A stretch of DNA of 64,000 nt from Sphingomonadaceae bacterium (GTDB lineage: Bacteria; Pseudomonadota; Alphaproteobacteria; Sphingomonadales; Sphingomonadaceae). Of the stretch, positions 26,533 to 35,675 are shown in pieces; positions within the stretch are counted from its first letter, which is position 1; every line of letters begins with the position of its first letter. The notes beneath the pieces are model-generated. The model was not told the DNA's origin, did not search any database, and was given only the letters and a program-made list of their open reading frames with translations. The position numbers were made by a program, and so were the translations under genes. Location of the stretch: contig JAPZTW010000008.1 in the NCBI GenBank assembly GCA_027533105.1, positions 372,001 to 436,000 on the forward strand, in the 5' to 3' direction.

Positions 26533-27984
26533 TCACTGAGGCTTTACTGACCCGTCCTGGGCCTTGGTGTCAACGGTGCGTGTGCCCTGGGCCTTTGGCG
26601 CGGGATCGCTGGCCCAATCCCAGATGTTGCCTGCCACCCGGTCATAATTGGCCACCGGATCGTACAGCGTCCCGCCATCGAGGGCGAGATCGCGCGCTTC
26701 GGCCTTGCCCATCGCGGCCAGCAGGTTGAACCCGGCGACATAGGCGTTGCGCTGGGCCGTCACCAGCTGGACCTGGGCGTTGAGCAGTTCCTGCTCGGCA
26801 TTCAGGATGTCGAGAATGGTGCGGTTTCCGACCGTGTTTTCGGCCTTCACGCCTTCGAGGCTGAGCTTGGCGGCATCGACCGCGGCCTGCGAGGAATCGA
26901 TGATCTCGCGCGTGGCCTGCCAGCTGGCAAAGGCGGCCCGCACGCCGGAGACGATCTGCCGCTCGATCGCGATTTCCTGTTCCAGCGTGGCGCCTTCGCG
27001 GGCCTGGGCCTGACGGCGCTGCGCCGCGGGCAGGCCGCCCTGGAACAGCGGGATGGTTGCGCGGATGCCGGCCTGGGCCGTGGTGCTCGACTGGTTGAGC
27101 GCCGGCGAACCGCCGCCCAGGGTGTTGTAGTAATCGGTGTAACCAACCCCGGTGAACACGCTCACCGTCGGCAAGCGACCCGAACCGGCAGCCGCCGTAT
27201 CGAACCCGGCGGCCTTGCTGCGCTGGCGGGCAGCCAGCAGGTCAGGGTTTGAATCGAGCGCCACCTGGACGGCCGTTTCGACATCGGCCGGCAAGCCCGG
27301 CAGCGGCGGCGGGGGCTGCAGATCGACCGGTTCCTTGCCAACCACGGCAATATAACGCTCCCGCGCGGCGACCAGCTGGGCCTCGGCCCCGCGGGTCTGA
27401 CCCTTGGCGAGGCTGAGCCGGGCCTGCGACTGGGCCACGTCGGTCCGGGTCAGGTCTCCGATCTCGAACCGGTCCTTGGTGGCCTGCAGGTTCACTTCCA
27501 GCACGCCGACCTGGCCGCGGTTGAGGCTGACCACCGCCTGGTTCAGGATCACATCCATATAGGCGGATACGACCGCGCTGAACACTTCGGTCTCGGCCCC
27601 GCGCAGATCGGCGCGGCCGGCTTCAACGCGGGTCTTGGCGGCATTGATCGAATTGCGGATCGCGCCGCCGGCATAAAGCGGCATCCCGGCATTGAGATCG
27701 GCGGAGAAGGTGCGTTCCGGTCCGGACAGCGGTCCGCCGACGGTGGAAGCGGAGCGCTTGATCAGCTCGGTATGGGTGGCCGCGCCGCTCAGCGTCGGCA
27801 GGGCGACCGAACGGGCCACGGCCACGCCAGCGTCAACGGCGCGCTGCTGGGCGCGGGCGGCCTGGAGCGTCGGATTGGTATTGTAAGCGAGCACCAGCGC
27901 CTCGCGCAGGTCATCGGCCAGGGCAGGAGCGGCCCCCAGGCCAATTCCCGCCAGCAGGATAGCGCGCCCCAGCCGTGTGGCCAT
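26533..27984 (-). CDS. TolC-family outer-membrane efflux/secretion channel
   Basis: Outer-membrane factor of type I secretion or multidrug efflux. It has 483 residues and a signal peptide ending APALADDL (about 24). The duplicated helical/beta architecture is visible in DLREALVLAYNTNPTLQAAR and ETAVQVALDSNPDLLAARQR, with the coupled YMDVILNQAVVSLNRGQV and VQLVTAQRNAYVAGFNLLAA. It lies two bases after the Pcm-like gene. No inner-membrane pump or adaptor is adjacent, so it probably serves several exporters. Confidence 0.93.
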   Translation of the reverse strand: MATRLGRAILLAGIGLGAAPALADDLREALVLAYNTNPTLQAARAQQRAVDAGVAVARSVALPTLSGAATHTELIKRSASTVGGPLSGPERTFSADLNAGMPLYAGGAIRNSINAAKTRVEAGRADLRGAETEVFSAVVSAYMDVILNQAVVSLNRGQVGVLEVNLQATKDRFEIGDLTRTDVAQSQARLSLAKGQTRGAEAQLVAARERYIAVVGKEPVDLQPPPPLPGLPADVETAVQVALDSNPDLLAARQRSKAAGFDTAAAGSGRLPTVSVFTGVGYTDYYNTLGGGSPALNQSSTTAQAGIRATIPLFQGGLPAAQRRQAQAREGATLEQEIAIERQIVSGVRAAFASWQATREIIDSSQAAVDAAKLSLEGVKAENTVGNRTILDILNAEQELLNAQVQLVTAQRNAYVAGFNLLAAMGKAEARDLALDGGTLYDPVANYDRVAGNIWDWASDPAPKAQGTRTVDTKAQDGSVKPQ

Positions 27985-27986
27985 GC

Positions 27987-28592
27987 TCAGAAGCTCCAGC
28001 GTTTCGGCGCGGCGAATTCGGCCAGCACCGGGATTCCCATTTCGGCCAGCGGCAACAGCGCCACGGCTCCGGCAGCCTTGCGGCCAATCGCCAGACGGGT
28101 CACCCCGCGTTCGACAAGGCCCGTCACCAGTCGACCAGCGTCTTCGAGGCGGGCGGAAAGGCTGTCGGGCAACTGCTCGATCGCGCCATCCACCAGGACC
28201 AGGCTGAACCGGCCCTTGGCCTTGCCGGCAGCGGCATCGGCGGCGGTGATGACGGTCACCGATCCGGCCAGCAGCTTGGCCAGCGCGGCGAGGTAGCCGC
28301 TGCCGCCGGTCACGACCAGCACGCGATCATCCGCGACCGGTGCAGCCTCGGTCAGCATCCGGCCATGGAACAGCGGCGCGGCCAGGGCCTGGCCATCGCC
28401 CAGCGGAATCGCCCGGTCGATATAGGCATGGCCGCGCGCGGCGGCGGGCACGAAGTCTTCGCGCGCCACGCTGGCGAAGGCCTCGAGCACGGCGGGATCG
28501 TTGACCCCGCTGGGGCGCAGCTGGCTGTCGATCATGGCGCGGCGAGCGGCTGCGAAATCGACAGTGCCCGGACGCTCGGCAGTGATAGTCAT
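27987..28592 (-). CDS. pcm: Protein-L-isoaspartate O-methyltransferase-like protein
   Basis: A 201-residue Rossmann methyltransferase related to Pcm, which repairs isoaspartyl damage. It has AARRAMIDSQLRPSGVNDP, the SAM-loop-like RVLVVTGGSGYLAALAKLLA, and the C-terminal FAAPKRWSF. The loop is less canonical than the usual IGTGSGY and the protein is short, so activity is not certain. The start at 28592 (MTITAERPG) fits relatives; the upstream ATG at 28631 adds nothing conserved. It is divergent from fumarase across a 157-base gap. Confidence 0.83.
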   Translation of the reverse strand: MTITAERPGTVDFAAARRAMIDSQLRPSGVNDPAVLEAFASVAREDFVPAAARGHAYIDRAIPLGDGQALAAPLFHGRMLTEAAPVADDRVLVVTGGSGYLAALAKLLAGSVTVITAADAAAGKAKGRFSLVLVDGAIEQLPDSLSARLEDAGRLVTGLVERGVTRLAIGRKAAGAVALLPLAEMGIPVLAEFAAPKRWSF

Positions 28593-28749
28593 TCCAAAAC
28601 CCTTCCTCGCGGAGCTGTATTGCATAAACAATACAGCCGCACAATCGCCTTGCTTCTAGGCGAAGCGCCTTGCTGCGCCAAGCGCTTTGACGCAAGGGCC
28701 ATTGCATGACTAAAGGGCGGGCAAACCCCAGATTCAGGAGCGCGTTGCA

Positions 28750-30276
28750 ATGGCCGAAATGGTAACGATCCGCGAGGAAGACCTGATCGAGAGCGTCGCC
28801 GACGCGCTCCAGTTCATCAGCTATTTCCACCCGATGGACTATATCCGCGCGCTGGGCGAGGCCTACAAGGCCGAGCAGGGCCCCGCCGCCAAGGACGCGA
28901 TTGCCCAGATCCTGACCAACAGCCGGATGTGCGCCGAAGGGCACCGGCCGATCTGCCAGGACACCGGCATCGTCAACGTCTTCGTGGAATGGGGTCAGAA
29001 CTGCCGGCTCGACAGCGATCGGTCGCTGCAGGAAGTGGTCGATGAAGGGGTGCGCCGCGCCTATCTTCACCCGGAAAACAAGCTGCGCGCCTCGGTGCTG
29101 GCCGATCCCGCCTTCACCCGCCGCAACACCCGCGACAACACCCCTAGTGTGCTGCATGTGACCATGGTGCCGGGCAGCAAGGTCTCGATCGATGTCGCGG
29201 CCAAGGGCGGCGGCAGCGAGAACAAGTCCAAGTTCAAGATGATGAACCCGAGCGACAATATCGTCGACTGGGTGATCGAGATGCTGCCGCAGATGGGCGC
29301 CGGCTGGTGCCCGCCGGGCATGCTGGGCATCGGGATCGGCGGCACGGCCGAACACTGCATGCTGCTGGCCAAGCAGTCGCTGATGGAGCCGATCGACATG
29401 GCCCAGCTCAAGGCGCGCGGGCCCCAGAACGATATCGAGGCGATGCGGATCGAGATCTTCGACAAGGTCAATGCGCTGGGCATCGGTGCGCAGGGGCTGG
29501 GCGGGCTTTCCACCATCCTCGACGTGAAGATCTATGACGCGCCGTGCCATGCGGCGAGCAAGCCGGTGGCGATGATCCCCAACTGCGCCGCCACCCGCCA
29601 CGCGCACTTCACGCTCGATGGCTCTGGCCCCACATTCCTTGAGAAGCCGAACTTCAAGGAATGGCCCGAAGTGCACTGGACGCCGGACAAGGCGGCCAAG
29701 CGGGTCAATCTCGATATGCTGACCGCCGAAGAAGTGCGCGGCTGGAAGCAGGGCGATCGGCTGCTGCTGAACGGCAAGATGCTGACCGGGCGGGATGCGG
29801 CGCACAAGCGCATCCAGGACATGCTGAGCAAGGGCGAGGCTCTGCCGGTCGATTTCAAGGGCCGCGCGATCTACTATGTCGGCCCGGTCGATCCGGTGAT
29901 GGGCGAGGTGGTGGGCCCGGCCGGCCCGACCACGGCGACCCGCATGGACAAGTTCACCGACATGATGTGCGAGCTGGGCCTGCTGACGATGATCGGCAAG
30001 GCCGAGCGCGGCCAGGGCGCGACCGAGGTGATCGCCAAGCACAAGGTCTCCTACCTGATGGCCGTGGGCGGCGCCGCCTATCTGGTCGCGCGCGCGATCC
30101 GCGAGGCCAAGGTCGTGGCCTTCGAGGACCTCGGCATGGAAGCGATCTATGAGTTCACCGTCGAGGACATGCCGGTGACGGTCGCGGTCGACAGCGAAGG
30201 CAACAATGTCCACCAGCTGGCCCCGCTGGCGTGGAAGGACAAGATCGCGAAGGAAGGCCTGTTGCCGACCGGCTGA
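28750..30276 (+). CDS. Class I fumarate hydratase (4Fe-4S)
   Basis: Iron-sulfur fumarase interconverting fumarate and malate in the TCA cycle. It has 508 residues, typical for the class. N-terminal domain cysteine: RPICQDTGIVNVFVEWGQNC. Further cluster/active-site motifs: PNCAATRHAHFTLDGSG and GWCPPGMLGIGIGGTAEHC. The C-terminal beta domain reads GRAIYYVGPVDPVMGEVVGP and TTATRMDKFTDMMCE. AGGAG precedes the ATG. The Fe-S dependence links it to the suf and erpA genes in the window. The next gene starts 82 bases later. Confidence 0.95.
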   Translation: MAEMVTIREEDLIESVADALQFISYFHPMDYIRALGEAYKAEQGPAAKDAIAQILTNSRMCAEGHRPICQDTGIVNVFVEWGQNCRLDSDRSLQEVVDEGVRRAYLHPENKLRASVLADPAFTRRNTRDNTPSVLHVTMVPGSKVSIDVAAKGGGSENKSKFKMMNPSDNIVDWVIEMLPQMGAGWCPPGMLGIGIGGTAEHCMLLAKQSLMEPIDMAQLKARGPQNDIEAMRIEIFDKVNALGIGAQGLGGLSTILDVKIYDAPCHAASKPVAMIPNCAATRHAHFTLDGSGPTFLEKPNFKEWPEVHWTPDKAAKRVNLDMLTAEEVRGWKQGDRLLLNGKMLTGRDAAHKRIQDMLSKGEALPVDFKGRAIYYVGPVDPVMGEVVGPAGPTTATRMDKFTDMMCELGLLTMIGKAERGQGATEVIAKHKVSYLMAVGGAAYLVARAIREAKVVAFEDLGMEAIYEFTVEDMPVTVAVDSEGNNVHQLAPLAWKDKIAKEGLLPTG

Positions 30277-30358
30277 GCCCCGGCGGTTCGACCAACGCCT
30301 GCCCGCCTTCGACCAAGTGGCTGGCCAGCCCCGGCGGTTTCCCGCTAGGTTGGCCGTC

Positions 30359-31639
30359 ATGGAGGGAACCAGCCAAACCGCCCCGCGCGTGCCGTTCAAG
30401 GTCGTCCTCGCCTCGGTGGCGGGGCTGTGGCTGGCCTATTTTGCCATCGTCACCCTGCGTGGCTGGCTGGTCGGGCTGGAATTCATCGACGCGCTGCTGT
30501 TGCGCCGGGCCCTGGTCACCCTGGCCTCGATGGGCGTTACCCTGGCCCTGTGGCCGCTCCTCCGCCTGCTGGAGCCGCGCCGCGCCTGGCTCAAGGTCGT
30601 GGCGGTCCTGCTGGTTGCCCTGCCCGCCTCGGTCGTGCTCGCCGGGATCAACCAGTGGGTCTTTTCCTCGATCGAGGAGCAGGTCACCGCCAAGATCGGC
30701 GAGCGCGAGGGGTTGCGGGTGCGGACCGATGAATCCGGCAACCTGCTGATCGACCCGATCGACCGCGAGCAGGAGGAACTGGCCCGCGCCGTCCCGAGTG
30801 CCGGAGCGCCGCCCCTGATCACCGAAACGCCCGCGCCCCCCGCATCGGCCGCGCAGCCGGCGATCACGATCGATGCCGAAGTGCGCGAGGATCAGCGCTG
30901 GCGCCAGCTGACCGACGTGGCGCTGGGCCGCTACTATCTGCTGCTGGCCTGGGCGGCGCTCTACTTCTCGCTGGCCAATGCCGAACAGGCGCGCGCTGCC
31001 GAGCGGCGCGAGGGCGAATATCGCCGTGCGGCCAAGGCGGCCGAGCTGCGCTCGCTGCGCTACCAGGTCAATCCGCACTTCCTGTTCAACACGCTCAATT
31101 CGCTCTCCGCCCTGGTGATGACCGGCAAGGCCCAGGCCGCCGAACAGATGATCCAGACGCTGTCGACCTTCTATCGCCGCAGCCTGGCCGGCGATCCGAC
31201 CGGCGATGTCGCGCTGGACCAGGAGATCGCCTTGCAGCGGCTCTATCTCGAGATCGAGGCGGTCCGCTTTCCCGACCGCCTGCGGGCCCGCTACGAAATC
31301 CCCGCCGAACTGACCGATGCCCGGATGCCGGGGATGATCCTGCAGCCCCTGGTCGAGAACTCGGTGAAGTATGCGGTCGCCGCGACGACCCGGCCCGTCA
31401 CCCTGACCATTGCCGCGCGGAGCGAATATGGCCGGCTGGTGATCGAAGTATCCGACGATGGCCCTGGCGCCGCCAAGCCGGGCCAGGCCGACACGGGCAG
31501 CGGCTTTGGCATCGGGCTGGCGAATGTCCGCGATCGCCTTGCCGCCCGCTATGGCAGCGCGGCCCAGCTCGATTCCGGCCCGGCCCCCGACGGCGGCTGG
31601 CGCACGGTGATCCGCCTCCCCCTCGAACACCATGATTGA
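30359..31639 (+). CDS. LytS-type sensor histidine kinase
   Basis: Membrane histidine kinase of the HisKA-7/LytS class, 426 residues. Hydrophobic segments at about 12-35, 45-65 and 78-98 are followed by a proline-rich linker and one more hydrophobic segment (YYLLLAWAALYFSLA). The kinase core has the H box YQVNPHFLFNTLNSLSALV, the N box QPLVENSVKYAVAA, and the G box SDDGPGA...GFGIGLANVRDRL. The start at 30359 is chosen for MEGTSQTAPRVPF preceding the first membrane segment. It lies directly upstream of its LytTR regulator. Signal unknown. Confidence 0.91.
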   Translation: MEGTSQTAPRVPFKVVLASVAGLWLAYFAIVTLRGWLVGLEFIDALLLRRALVTLASMGVTLALWPLLRLLEPRRAWLKVVAVLLVALPASVVLAGINQWVFSSIEEQVTAKIGEREGLRVRTDESGNLLIDPIDREQEELARAVPSAGAPPLITETPAPPASAAQPAITIDAEVREDQRWRQLTDVALGRYYLLLAWAALYFSLANAEQARAAERREGEYRRAAKAAELRSLRYQVNPHFLFNTLNSLSALVMTGKAQAAEQMIQTLSTFYRRSLAGDPTGDVALDQEIALQRLYLEIEAVRFPDRLRARYEIPAELTDARMPGMILQPLVENSVKYAVAATTRPVTLTIAARSEYGRLVIEVSDDGPGAAKPGQADTGSGFGIGLANVRDRLAARYGSAAQLDSGPAPDGGWRTVIRLPLEHHD

Positions 31640-31647
31640 GCCCTGCG

Positions 31648-32391
31648 ATGACTGATACCCTTCAGCCGGCAACACCGCTGCGCACCCTGATCGTCGATGA
31701 CGAACCGCTGGCGATCGAGCGGATGCAGCTGATCTGCCGCGATCTGGCCGCGATCGACGTGGCCGGCACGGCCCAGGACGGCGCGGCAGCCCTGCGCCTG
31801 ATCGATGCCCTGTCGCCCGACCTGGTCCTGCTCGACATGACCATGCCCGAGCTGGACGGGCTGGCCGTGGCCCGCGCCCTGGCCGGACGCACCCCGCGCC
31901 CGGCGGTGATCTTCGTCACCGCGCACGAGAACTTTGCGGTCGAGGCCTTCGATCTCGATGCGGTCGACTATGTGCTGAAGCCCGTCACCCCCGAACGGCT
32001 GGAACGCGCGGTCACGCGCGCGATTGCCCGGCGCGGCGAGCGCGCCGGGCAGGTCGGGGACTGGCTGACCGAGTTCTGGGTACCCTATCGGTCGGAACTG
32101 CTGCGGATCGCGGCAACCGATGTCGACCGGATCGATGCCGAGCGGGACTATGTGCGATTGCATGTGGGGGATCGCAGCTACCTGCTGCTCCAGACCGTTA
32201 CGGGCCTTGAAGCGCGGCTTGATCCCGCGCAGTTCATCCGCCTGCACCGTTCGACCATCCTGCGGCGGGACCGGATTACCGGGCTGCGTCATGACGGGCT
32301 GGGGGTCTGGTCCGCCGAGTTGGCCGATGGCAGCGCGGTGCGGATTGGCCGGACCTATCTGGCCAAGGCCAAGGCAATGGCCGGGCGCTGA
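31648..32391 (+). CDS. LytTR-family response regulator
   Basis: Partner of the upstream kinase, 247 residues. The receiver domain has LIVDDEPLAIERM, the phospho-acceptor in LVLLDMTMPELDGL (about 61), the switch region FVTAHENFAVEAF, and the lysine in DYVLKPVTPERL. The C-terminal LytTR DNA-binding domain begins VDRIDAERDYVRLHVGDRSY, with FIRLHRSTILRRDRI. The start at 31648 lies just after the kinase stop. Targets cannot be predicted from the window. Confidence 0.93.
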   Translation: MTDTLQPATPLRTLIVDDEPLAIERMQLICRDLAAIDVAGTAQDGAAALRLIDALSPDLVLLDMTMPELDGLAVARALAGRTPRPAVIFVTAHENFAVEAFDLDAVDYVLKPVTPERLERAVTRAIARRGERAGQVGDWLTEFWVPYRSELLRIAATDVDRIDAERDYVRLHVGDRSYLLLQTVTGLEARLDPAQFIRLHRSTILRRDRITGLRHDGLGVWSAELADGSAVRIGRTYLAKAKAMAGR

Positions 32392-32418
32392 GGCAACCCG
32401 ACCATTGCCCGAACAGGG

Positions 32419-32706
32419 CTACTTCTTCAGCCGTGCGGCGATCAGGCGTTCATTAAGTTCGCGGCGCACTTCGGCCTTGCAGACATCCCGCTCCCTTGCG
32501 GAGGGGATCCGCGATCCGGTGATCGTGACGCCTTTGCAGGCCTGATCTGCCGCCACATCGATGCGCTGTGCCAGCGTGGCGCGGCCGCTGGCACTGGCCA
32601 GATCCAGGTCGGACCAGGTGACAAGTGCGCTGCCGTAACCGGCGATAGCAGGGGCGGCGAGACCGGCGGCCAGCAGGCCAAGTGAAGTGCCAATCATGCG
32701 GTTCAT
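32419..32706 (-). CDS. UrcA family protein (copy 1)
   Basis: Small exported protein of 95 residues: a signal peptide ending AAPAIAGY, then VTWSDLDLASASGRATLAQR and paired cysteines in ADQACKGVTITGS and ARERDVCKAEVRRELNERL. This is the UrcA pattern: two cysteines likely disulfide-bonded in the periplasm. Function unknown. Convergent with the LytTR gene. A second copy lies 150 bases upstream on the same strand. Confidence 0.85.
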   Translation of the reverse strand: MNRMIGTSLGLLAAGLAAPAIAGYGSALVTWSDLDLASASGRATLAQRIDVAADQACKGVTITGSRIPSARERDVCKAEVRRELNERLIAARLKK

Positions 32707-32784
32707 GTCCGGATTCCTCTCAGAATGTCGCGCCTCAAATCAGCCATGTCCGGGCCTTGAGGGCGATGGCCAGGCCCCATCAGG

Positions 32785-32829
32785 GGCCGGGCGCCGGGAG
32801 CTTGCGGTCTCCCTTGCTGGCGCCCGGCC
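32785..32829. other. Strong hairpin between the two UrcA genes
   Basis: GGCCGGGCGCC (32785-32795) pairs with GGCGCCCGGCC (32819-32829), with a second stem GGGAG/CTCCC inside. No U tract follows on either strand, so it is an mRNA-stabilising or Rho-related structure rather than a simple terminator. Confidence 0.6.
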
Positions 32830-32856
32830 ACCCCCGGGGGCTTGGTCGGGGGTTGT

Positions 32857-33156
32857 TCAGAGCTCCCTGGCAGCCGGGATGCGCGCTTCGGCCTGGCGGC
32901 GGACTTCCGCCATGCAGGCCTTCTGTGCCTGCGCCGCGCGGGTGCGCGAGCCGGTGATCGAGGCGTTCGCGCACTGCTCGCGCTCGGCGCTGGTGATGCG
33001 ACGATCGAGCGTGGCGCGGCCGGCTTCGGACATCAGGTTCAGGTCATCGACCTTGATCACCGAACCGTGGGCCTGGGCCATGACGGGGGTTGCGGCAAGG
33101 CCGGTGCAGGTCAGCGCCATTGCGGCCATCAGCATCGTGGTAAACTTGCGGGACAT
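32857..33156 (-). CDS. UrcA family protein (copy 2)
   Basis: Exported 99-residue protein: a signal peptide ending ATPVMAQA, then IKVDDLNLMSEAGRATLDRR and the two cysteines in AEREQCANASITGSRTRAA and AQKACMAEVRRQAEARI. The core lines up with copy 1 across VxxxDLxLxSxxGRATLxxR and ITGSR. The start MSRKFTTMLMAAMAL at 33156 gives the best signal peptide. Probably a tandem paralogue of copy 1. Confidence 0.84.
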   Translation of the reverse strand: MSRKFTTMLMAAMALTCTGLAATPVMAQAHGSVIKVDDLNLMSEAGRATLDRRITSAEREQCANASITGSRTRAAQAQKACMAEVRRQAEARIPAAREL

Positions 33157-33378
33157 CGTTTCATCTCCGTTGTTTGCGTGTGTTTCGTCTTGCCCCGACA
33201 ACGGCTCTAGCCAGGTGGCGAGGGCCTGGCGCGCCGGACTCGACCGAAGGGTGTGTTAGTTCGATAAAACGCGCGAAACACCGACAAGTGACCGATCCAT
33301 TCCGCCGAACTGCATGAATCGAACCACGCACGAACCGGCTGTCAGCCGCGCGATTCGCGTGATACGGCTGGCGGCCTG

Positions 33379-33645
33379 ATGCTGTTCATCGTCACTTTCC
33401 TGCTGGGCGTCGGCAATTTCGCGCTGCACCGCGCGGTGCTTGAGAGCGGCCATCCGCTGCTCGCCCAGGCGCCCTGGCTGTTCCAGGCGCTGGGTGGCCG
33501 GGTCAGCCTGGCAATCGAGTTCACCATGCTGCTGACAGCCATGTTGATGGTGGCGGCGGGATCGACGGGCTGGGCCTGGTTCTATCTCGGCTACAGCGCG
33601 ATCAACGGCCTTTCCGCCTGGCTGATCCTGTCCGGGCGAATCTAG
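33379..33645 (+). CDS. Small multi-spanning membrane protein of unknown function
   Basis: An 88-residue, almost entirely hydrophobic protein with three likely membrane segments: MLFIVTFLLGVGNFALHRAV, AIEFTMLLTAMLMVAAGSTG, and WFYLGYSAINGLSAWLIL. I do not recognise a family. It ends eight bases before the metallophosphoesterase gene, so both are probably co-transcribed. Confidence 0.68.
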   Translation: MLFIVTFLLGVGNFALHRAVLESGHPLLAQAPWLFQALGGRVSLAIEFTMLLTAMLMVAAGSTGWAWFYLGYSAINGLSAWLILSGRI

Positions 33646-33653
33646 GCTGCAGC

Positions 33654-34394
33654 ATGTCGGACCGGACCGTACTCTATCACGTCAGCGACCTGCACTTCGG
33701 CTATGAAGACCGGCAGGCGCTGGACTGGTTTGCCGCCGAAGTGGAGCGTGAGCGGCCCGCCGGGGTGATCTGCACCGGCGATCTGACCATGCGCGGCACG
33801 GCGCGGGAATTCGGCCTGGCCGCCGAATGGCTGACCCGCCTTCCAGTGCCGGTCTCGATCGAGCCGGGCAATCACGATGTGCCCTATTACCACCTGATGC
33901 TGCGGCGGCTGGCGCGGCCCTATGCCCATTTCCATGCGCTGAAGCACCGGCTGGGCAGCGAGATTGCCCGTGCCGACGTGGCGGTGGTTTCGCTCAAGAC
34001 CATTGCCCGGGCCCAGCTGCGGCTCAACTGGTCGAAGGGGCGGGTCAGCGCGAAGGATCTGGAGGCAGCCCTGCATGGCCTTGCCCGCCACGATGCCGCG
34101 CCGCTGCGGCTGGTGGCTTGCCATCACCCGCTGGTCGAGGCCGATACCCAGGCCACCGCTTCGACCCGTGGCGGCAAGCGCGCGCTGGCGGCCCTGGCCC
34201 GGGCCGGAGCCCACGCGGTCCTGTCTGGCCACGTTCACGACCCCTTCGACCGCGAGGTCGAGGTGGAAGGTGAGCGGATCAGGATTGTCGGCGCAGGTAC
34301 CTTGTCGCAGCGCCTGCGCAGCACCCGTCCCTCGTTCAACCGGCTGGTGCTGGATGGGGCGGGTGGTTTCGCGGTTGACGTGAAGACGCTTTAG
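33654..34394 (+). CDS. Calcineurin-like metallophosphoesterase
   Basis: Cytoplasmic dinuclear metal phosphoesterase of 246 residues. Metal-binding motifs are in order: HVSDLHFGYED (residue 9), CTGDLTMRG (about 40), PGNHDVPYY (about 69), ACHHPLVEAD (about 158), and SGHVHDPFD (about 192). The set is complete, so it should be active. The substrate is not evident. Its stop overlaps the convergent HPP gene by four bases. Confidence 0.91.
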   Translation: MSDRTVLYHVSDLHFGYEDRQALDWFAAEVERERPAGVICTGDLTMRGTAREFGLAAEWLTRLPVPVSIEPGNHDVPYYHLMLRRLARPYAHFHALKHRLGSEIARADVAVVSLKTIARAQLRLNWSKGRVSAKDLEAALHGLARHDAAPLRLVACHHPLVEADTQATASTRGGKRALAALARAGAHAVLSGHVHDPFDREVEVEGERIRIVGAGTLSQRLRSTRPSFNRLVLDGAGGFAVDVKTL

Positions 34395-35083
34395 ACGCCC
34401 CGGCGGGCCCGCACCTTTGCCTCGACCGCATGGACCAGCACCGACAGGTCATCGCGACTGACGTCCAGCACCTCGTCCCATTCGGCCAGTACCGCATCGA
34501 GATCGGCATCTTCGATGTGCCCGACCCAGTCGGCCTGCGGCGGTTGCGGGGCAGGTCTGTGCGGATAGGAATGGCCGGTCAGGCGGTTCCAGACCAGGCC
34601 ACCAAGCAGCAAGGCAAGCACGTTGAGACCCAGCGGTGCGACCAGGAACCACAGGCCCGCAGCGGCAATCGCCGGGGTGGCCAGCGCGGTCAGCAGTACC
34701 GTCCCGCCGGCGGGCGGATGCAGGCAGCGCAGCAGGCTCATCGCGGCGATGGCCAGGCCCACGGCCAGCCCCGCCGCCGCCCAGTGGGCGCCAAACAGCG
34801 CATGGCAGCCAAAGCCGATCGCTGCGGCGACGATATGGCTGCCGAACACCGGCCAGGGCTGGGCCAGCGGGCTGGCCGGCAGCACGAAGACCAGCACGGC
34901 CGATGCCCCCATCGAGGCGACCAGCCAGGGCAGGGACGGGTCGAAGCCCAACGCCAATCGGGCGACCAGCGCCGTCAGCGCAATCGCCAGGCCAGCCCCG
35001 ATCGCGCCACGCAGCCAGCCAATCCGCCCGCTGAACATCATCCGGGTGGGGGTGGCGGCAAGCGGGGCGTGGGGCGTGGTCAT
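34391..35083 (-). CDS. HPP family membrane protein
   Basis: Inner-membrane protein of 230 residues with four or five hydrophobic segments. The family motif LLRCLHPPAGGTVLLTALA is at about 118-136. The C-terminal 50 residues are soluble (HIEDADLDAVLAEWDEVLDV). Some HPP proteins transport nitrite or act near CBS proteins; the role here is unknown. A terminator separates it from rpsI upstream. Confidence 0.9.
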   Translation of the reverse strand: MTTPHAPLAATPTRMMFSGRIGWLRGAIGAGLAIALTALVARLALGFDPSLPWLVASMGASAVLVFVLPASPLAQPWPVFGSHIVAAAIGFGCHALFGAHWAAAGLAVGLAIAAMSLLRCLHPPAGGTVLLTALATPAIAAAGLWFLVAPLGLNVLALLLGGLVWNRLTGHSYPHRPAPQPPQADWVGHIEDADLDAVLAEWDEVLDVSRDDLSVLVHAVEAKVRARRGV

Positions 35084-35109
35084 CGGCGAATCCGGTCGAA
35101 CGGGGAAAC

Positions 35110-35143
35110 GAAAAAGGGGCCAGCCTTGCGGCCGACCCCTTTT
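35110..35143 (-). terminator. Terminator after rplM-rpsI
   Basis: On the minus strand AAAAGGGGTCGGCC, a GCAA tetraloop, then GGCTGGCCCCTTTTT form one continuous stem (two G-U pairs) with an A tract before and a U tract after. It ends the ribosomal protein operon 40 bases past the rpsI stop and also works in the other direction. Confidence 0.9.
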
Positions 35144-35183
35144 GCAGACGGCATGAACCGTGTGCCCTGGCAGGTTCCGGGGA

Positions 35184-35675
35184 TCAGCGCTTGCTGAACT
35201 GGAAGCTGCGGCGGGCCTTGGCGCGGCCGTACTTCTTGCGCTCGACCACGCGGCTGTCGCGGGTGAGGAAGCCGGCAGCCTTCACCGCACCGCGCAGGGC
35301 CGGTTCGAACTTGGCCAGGGCCTGGGCAATGCCGTGCTTCACGGCACCGGCCTGACCCGACAGGCCGCCACCCTTGACGGTGGCGATCACGTCGTACTGA
35401 CCGGCGCGATCGGCGACCTGGAACGGCTGGTCGATCACCAGGCGCAGGGTCGGACGGGCGAAGTAGACTTCCTGGTCACGGCCATTGACCACGACCTTGC
35501 CCGAACCGGGCTTGATCCAGACGCGGGCGACCGCGTCCTTGCGGCGACCGGTGGCATAGGCACGGCCCTGGGCGTCGACTTCCTTTTCGCGGAGCGGCGC
35601 AGCCGGAGCGGCGGGGGTGGCGACGTCGGCGGCAGCGCCCAGGTCGGCCAGATCGTTAAGCGTGGTGTCGGACAT
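35184..35675 (-). CDS. rpsI: Ribosomal protein uS9
   Basis: Small-subunit protein whose C-terminal tail reaches the P-site tRNA. The 163 residues include a 30-residue alanine-rich N-terminal extension. The conserved core is [20 protein letters not shown] and [20 protein letters not shown], and it ends [13 protein letters not shown]. Translation is coupled to rplM by a TGATG overlap. The Ala/Pro extension is common in sphingomonads. Confidence 0.98.
   Translation of the reverse strand: MSDTTLNDLADLGAAADVATPAAPAAPLREKEVDAQGRAYATGRRKDAVARVWIKPGSGKVVVNGRDQEVYFARPTLRLVIDQPFQVADRAGQYDVIATVKGGGLSGQAGAVKHGIAQALAKFEPALRGAVKAAGFLTRDSRVVERKKYGRAKARRSFQFSKR

Noticed and set aside
30277..30350. Repeated CCCCGGCGGTT in the fumarase-kinase gap
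   Set aside because: Two short copies only; probably chance in GC-rich DNA.
28327..30399. 690-codon frame antisense to fumarase
   Set aside because: Fumarase on the other strand is complete; the antisense translation has no domain and is rich in His/Asp/Arg, typical of a mirror frame.
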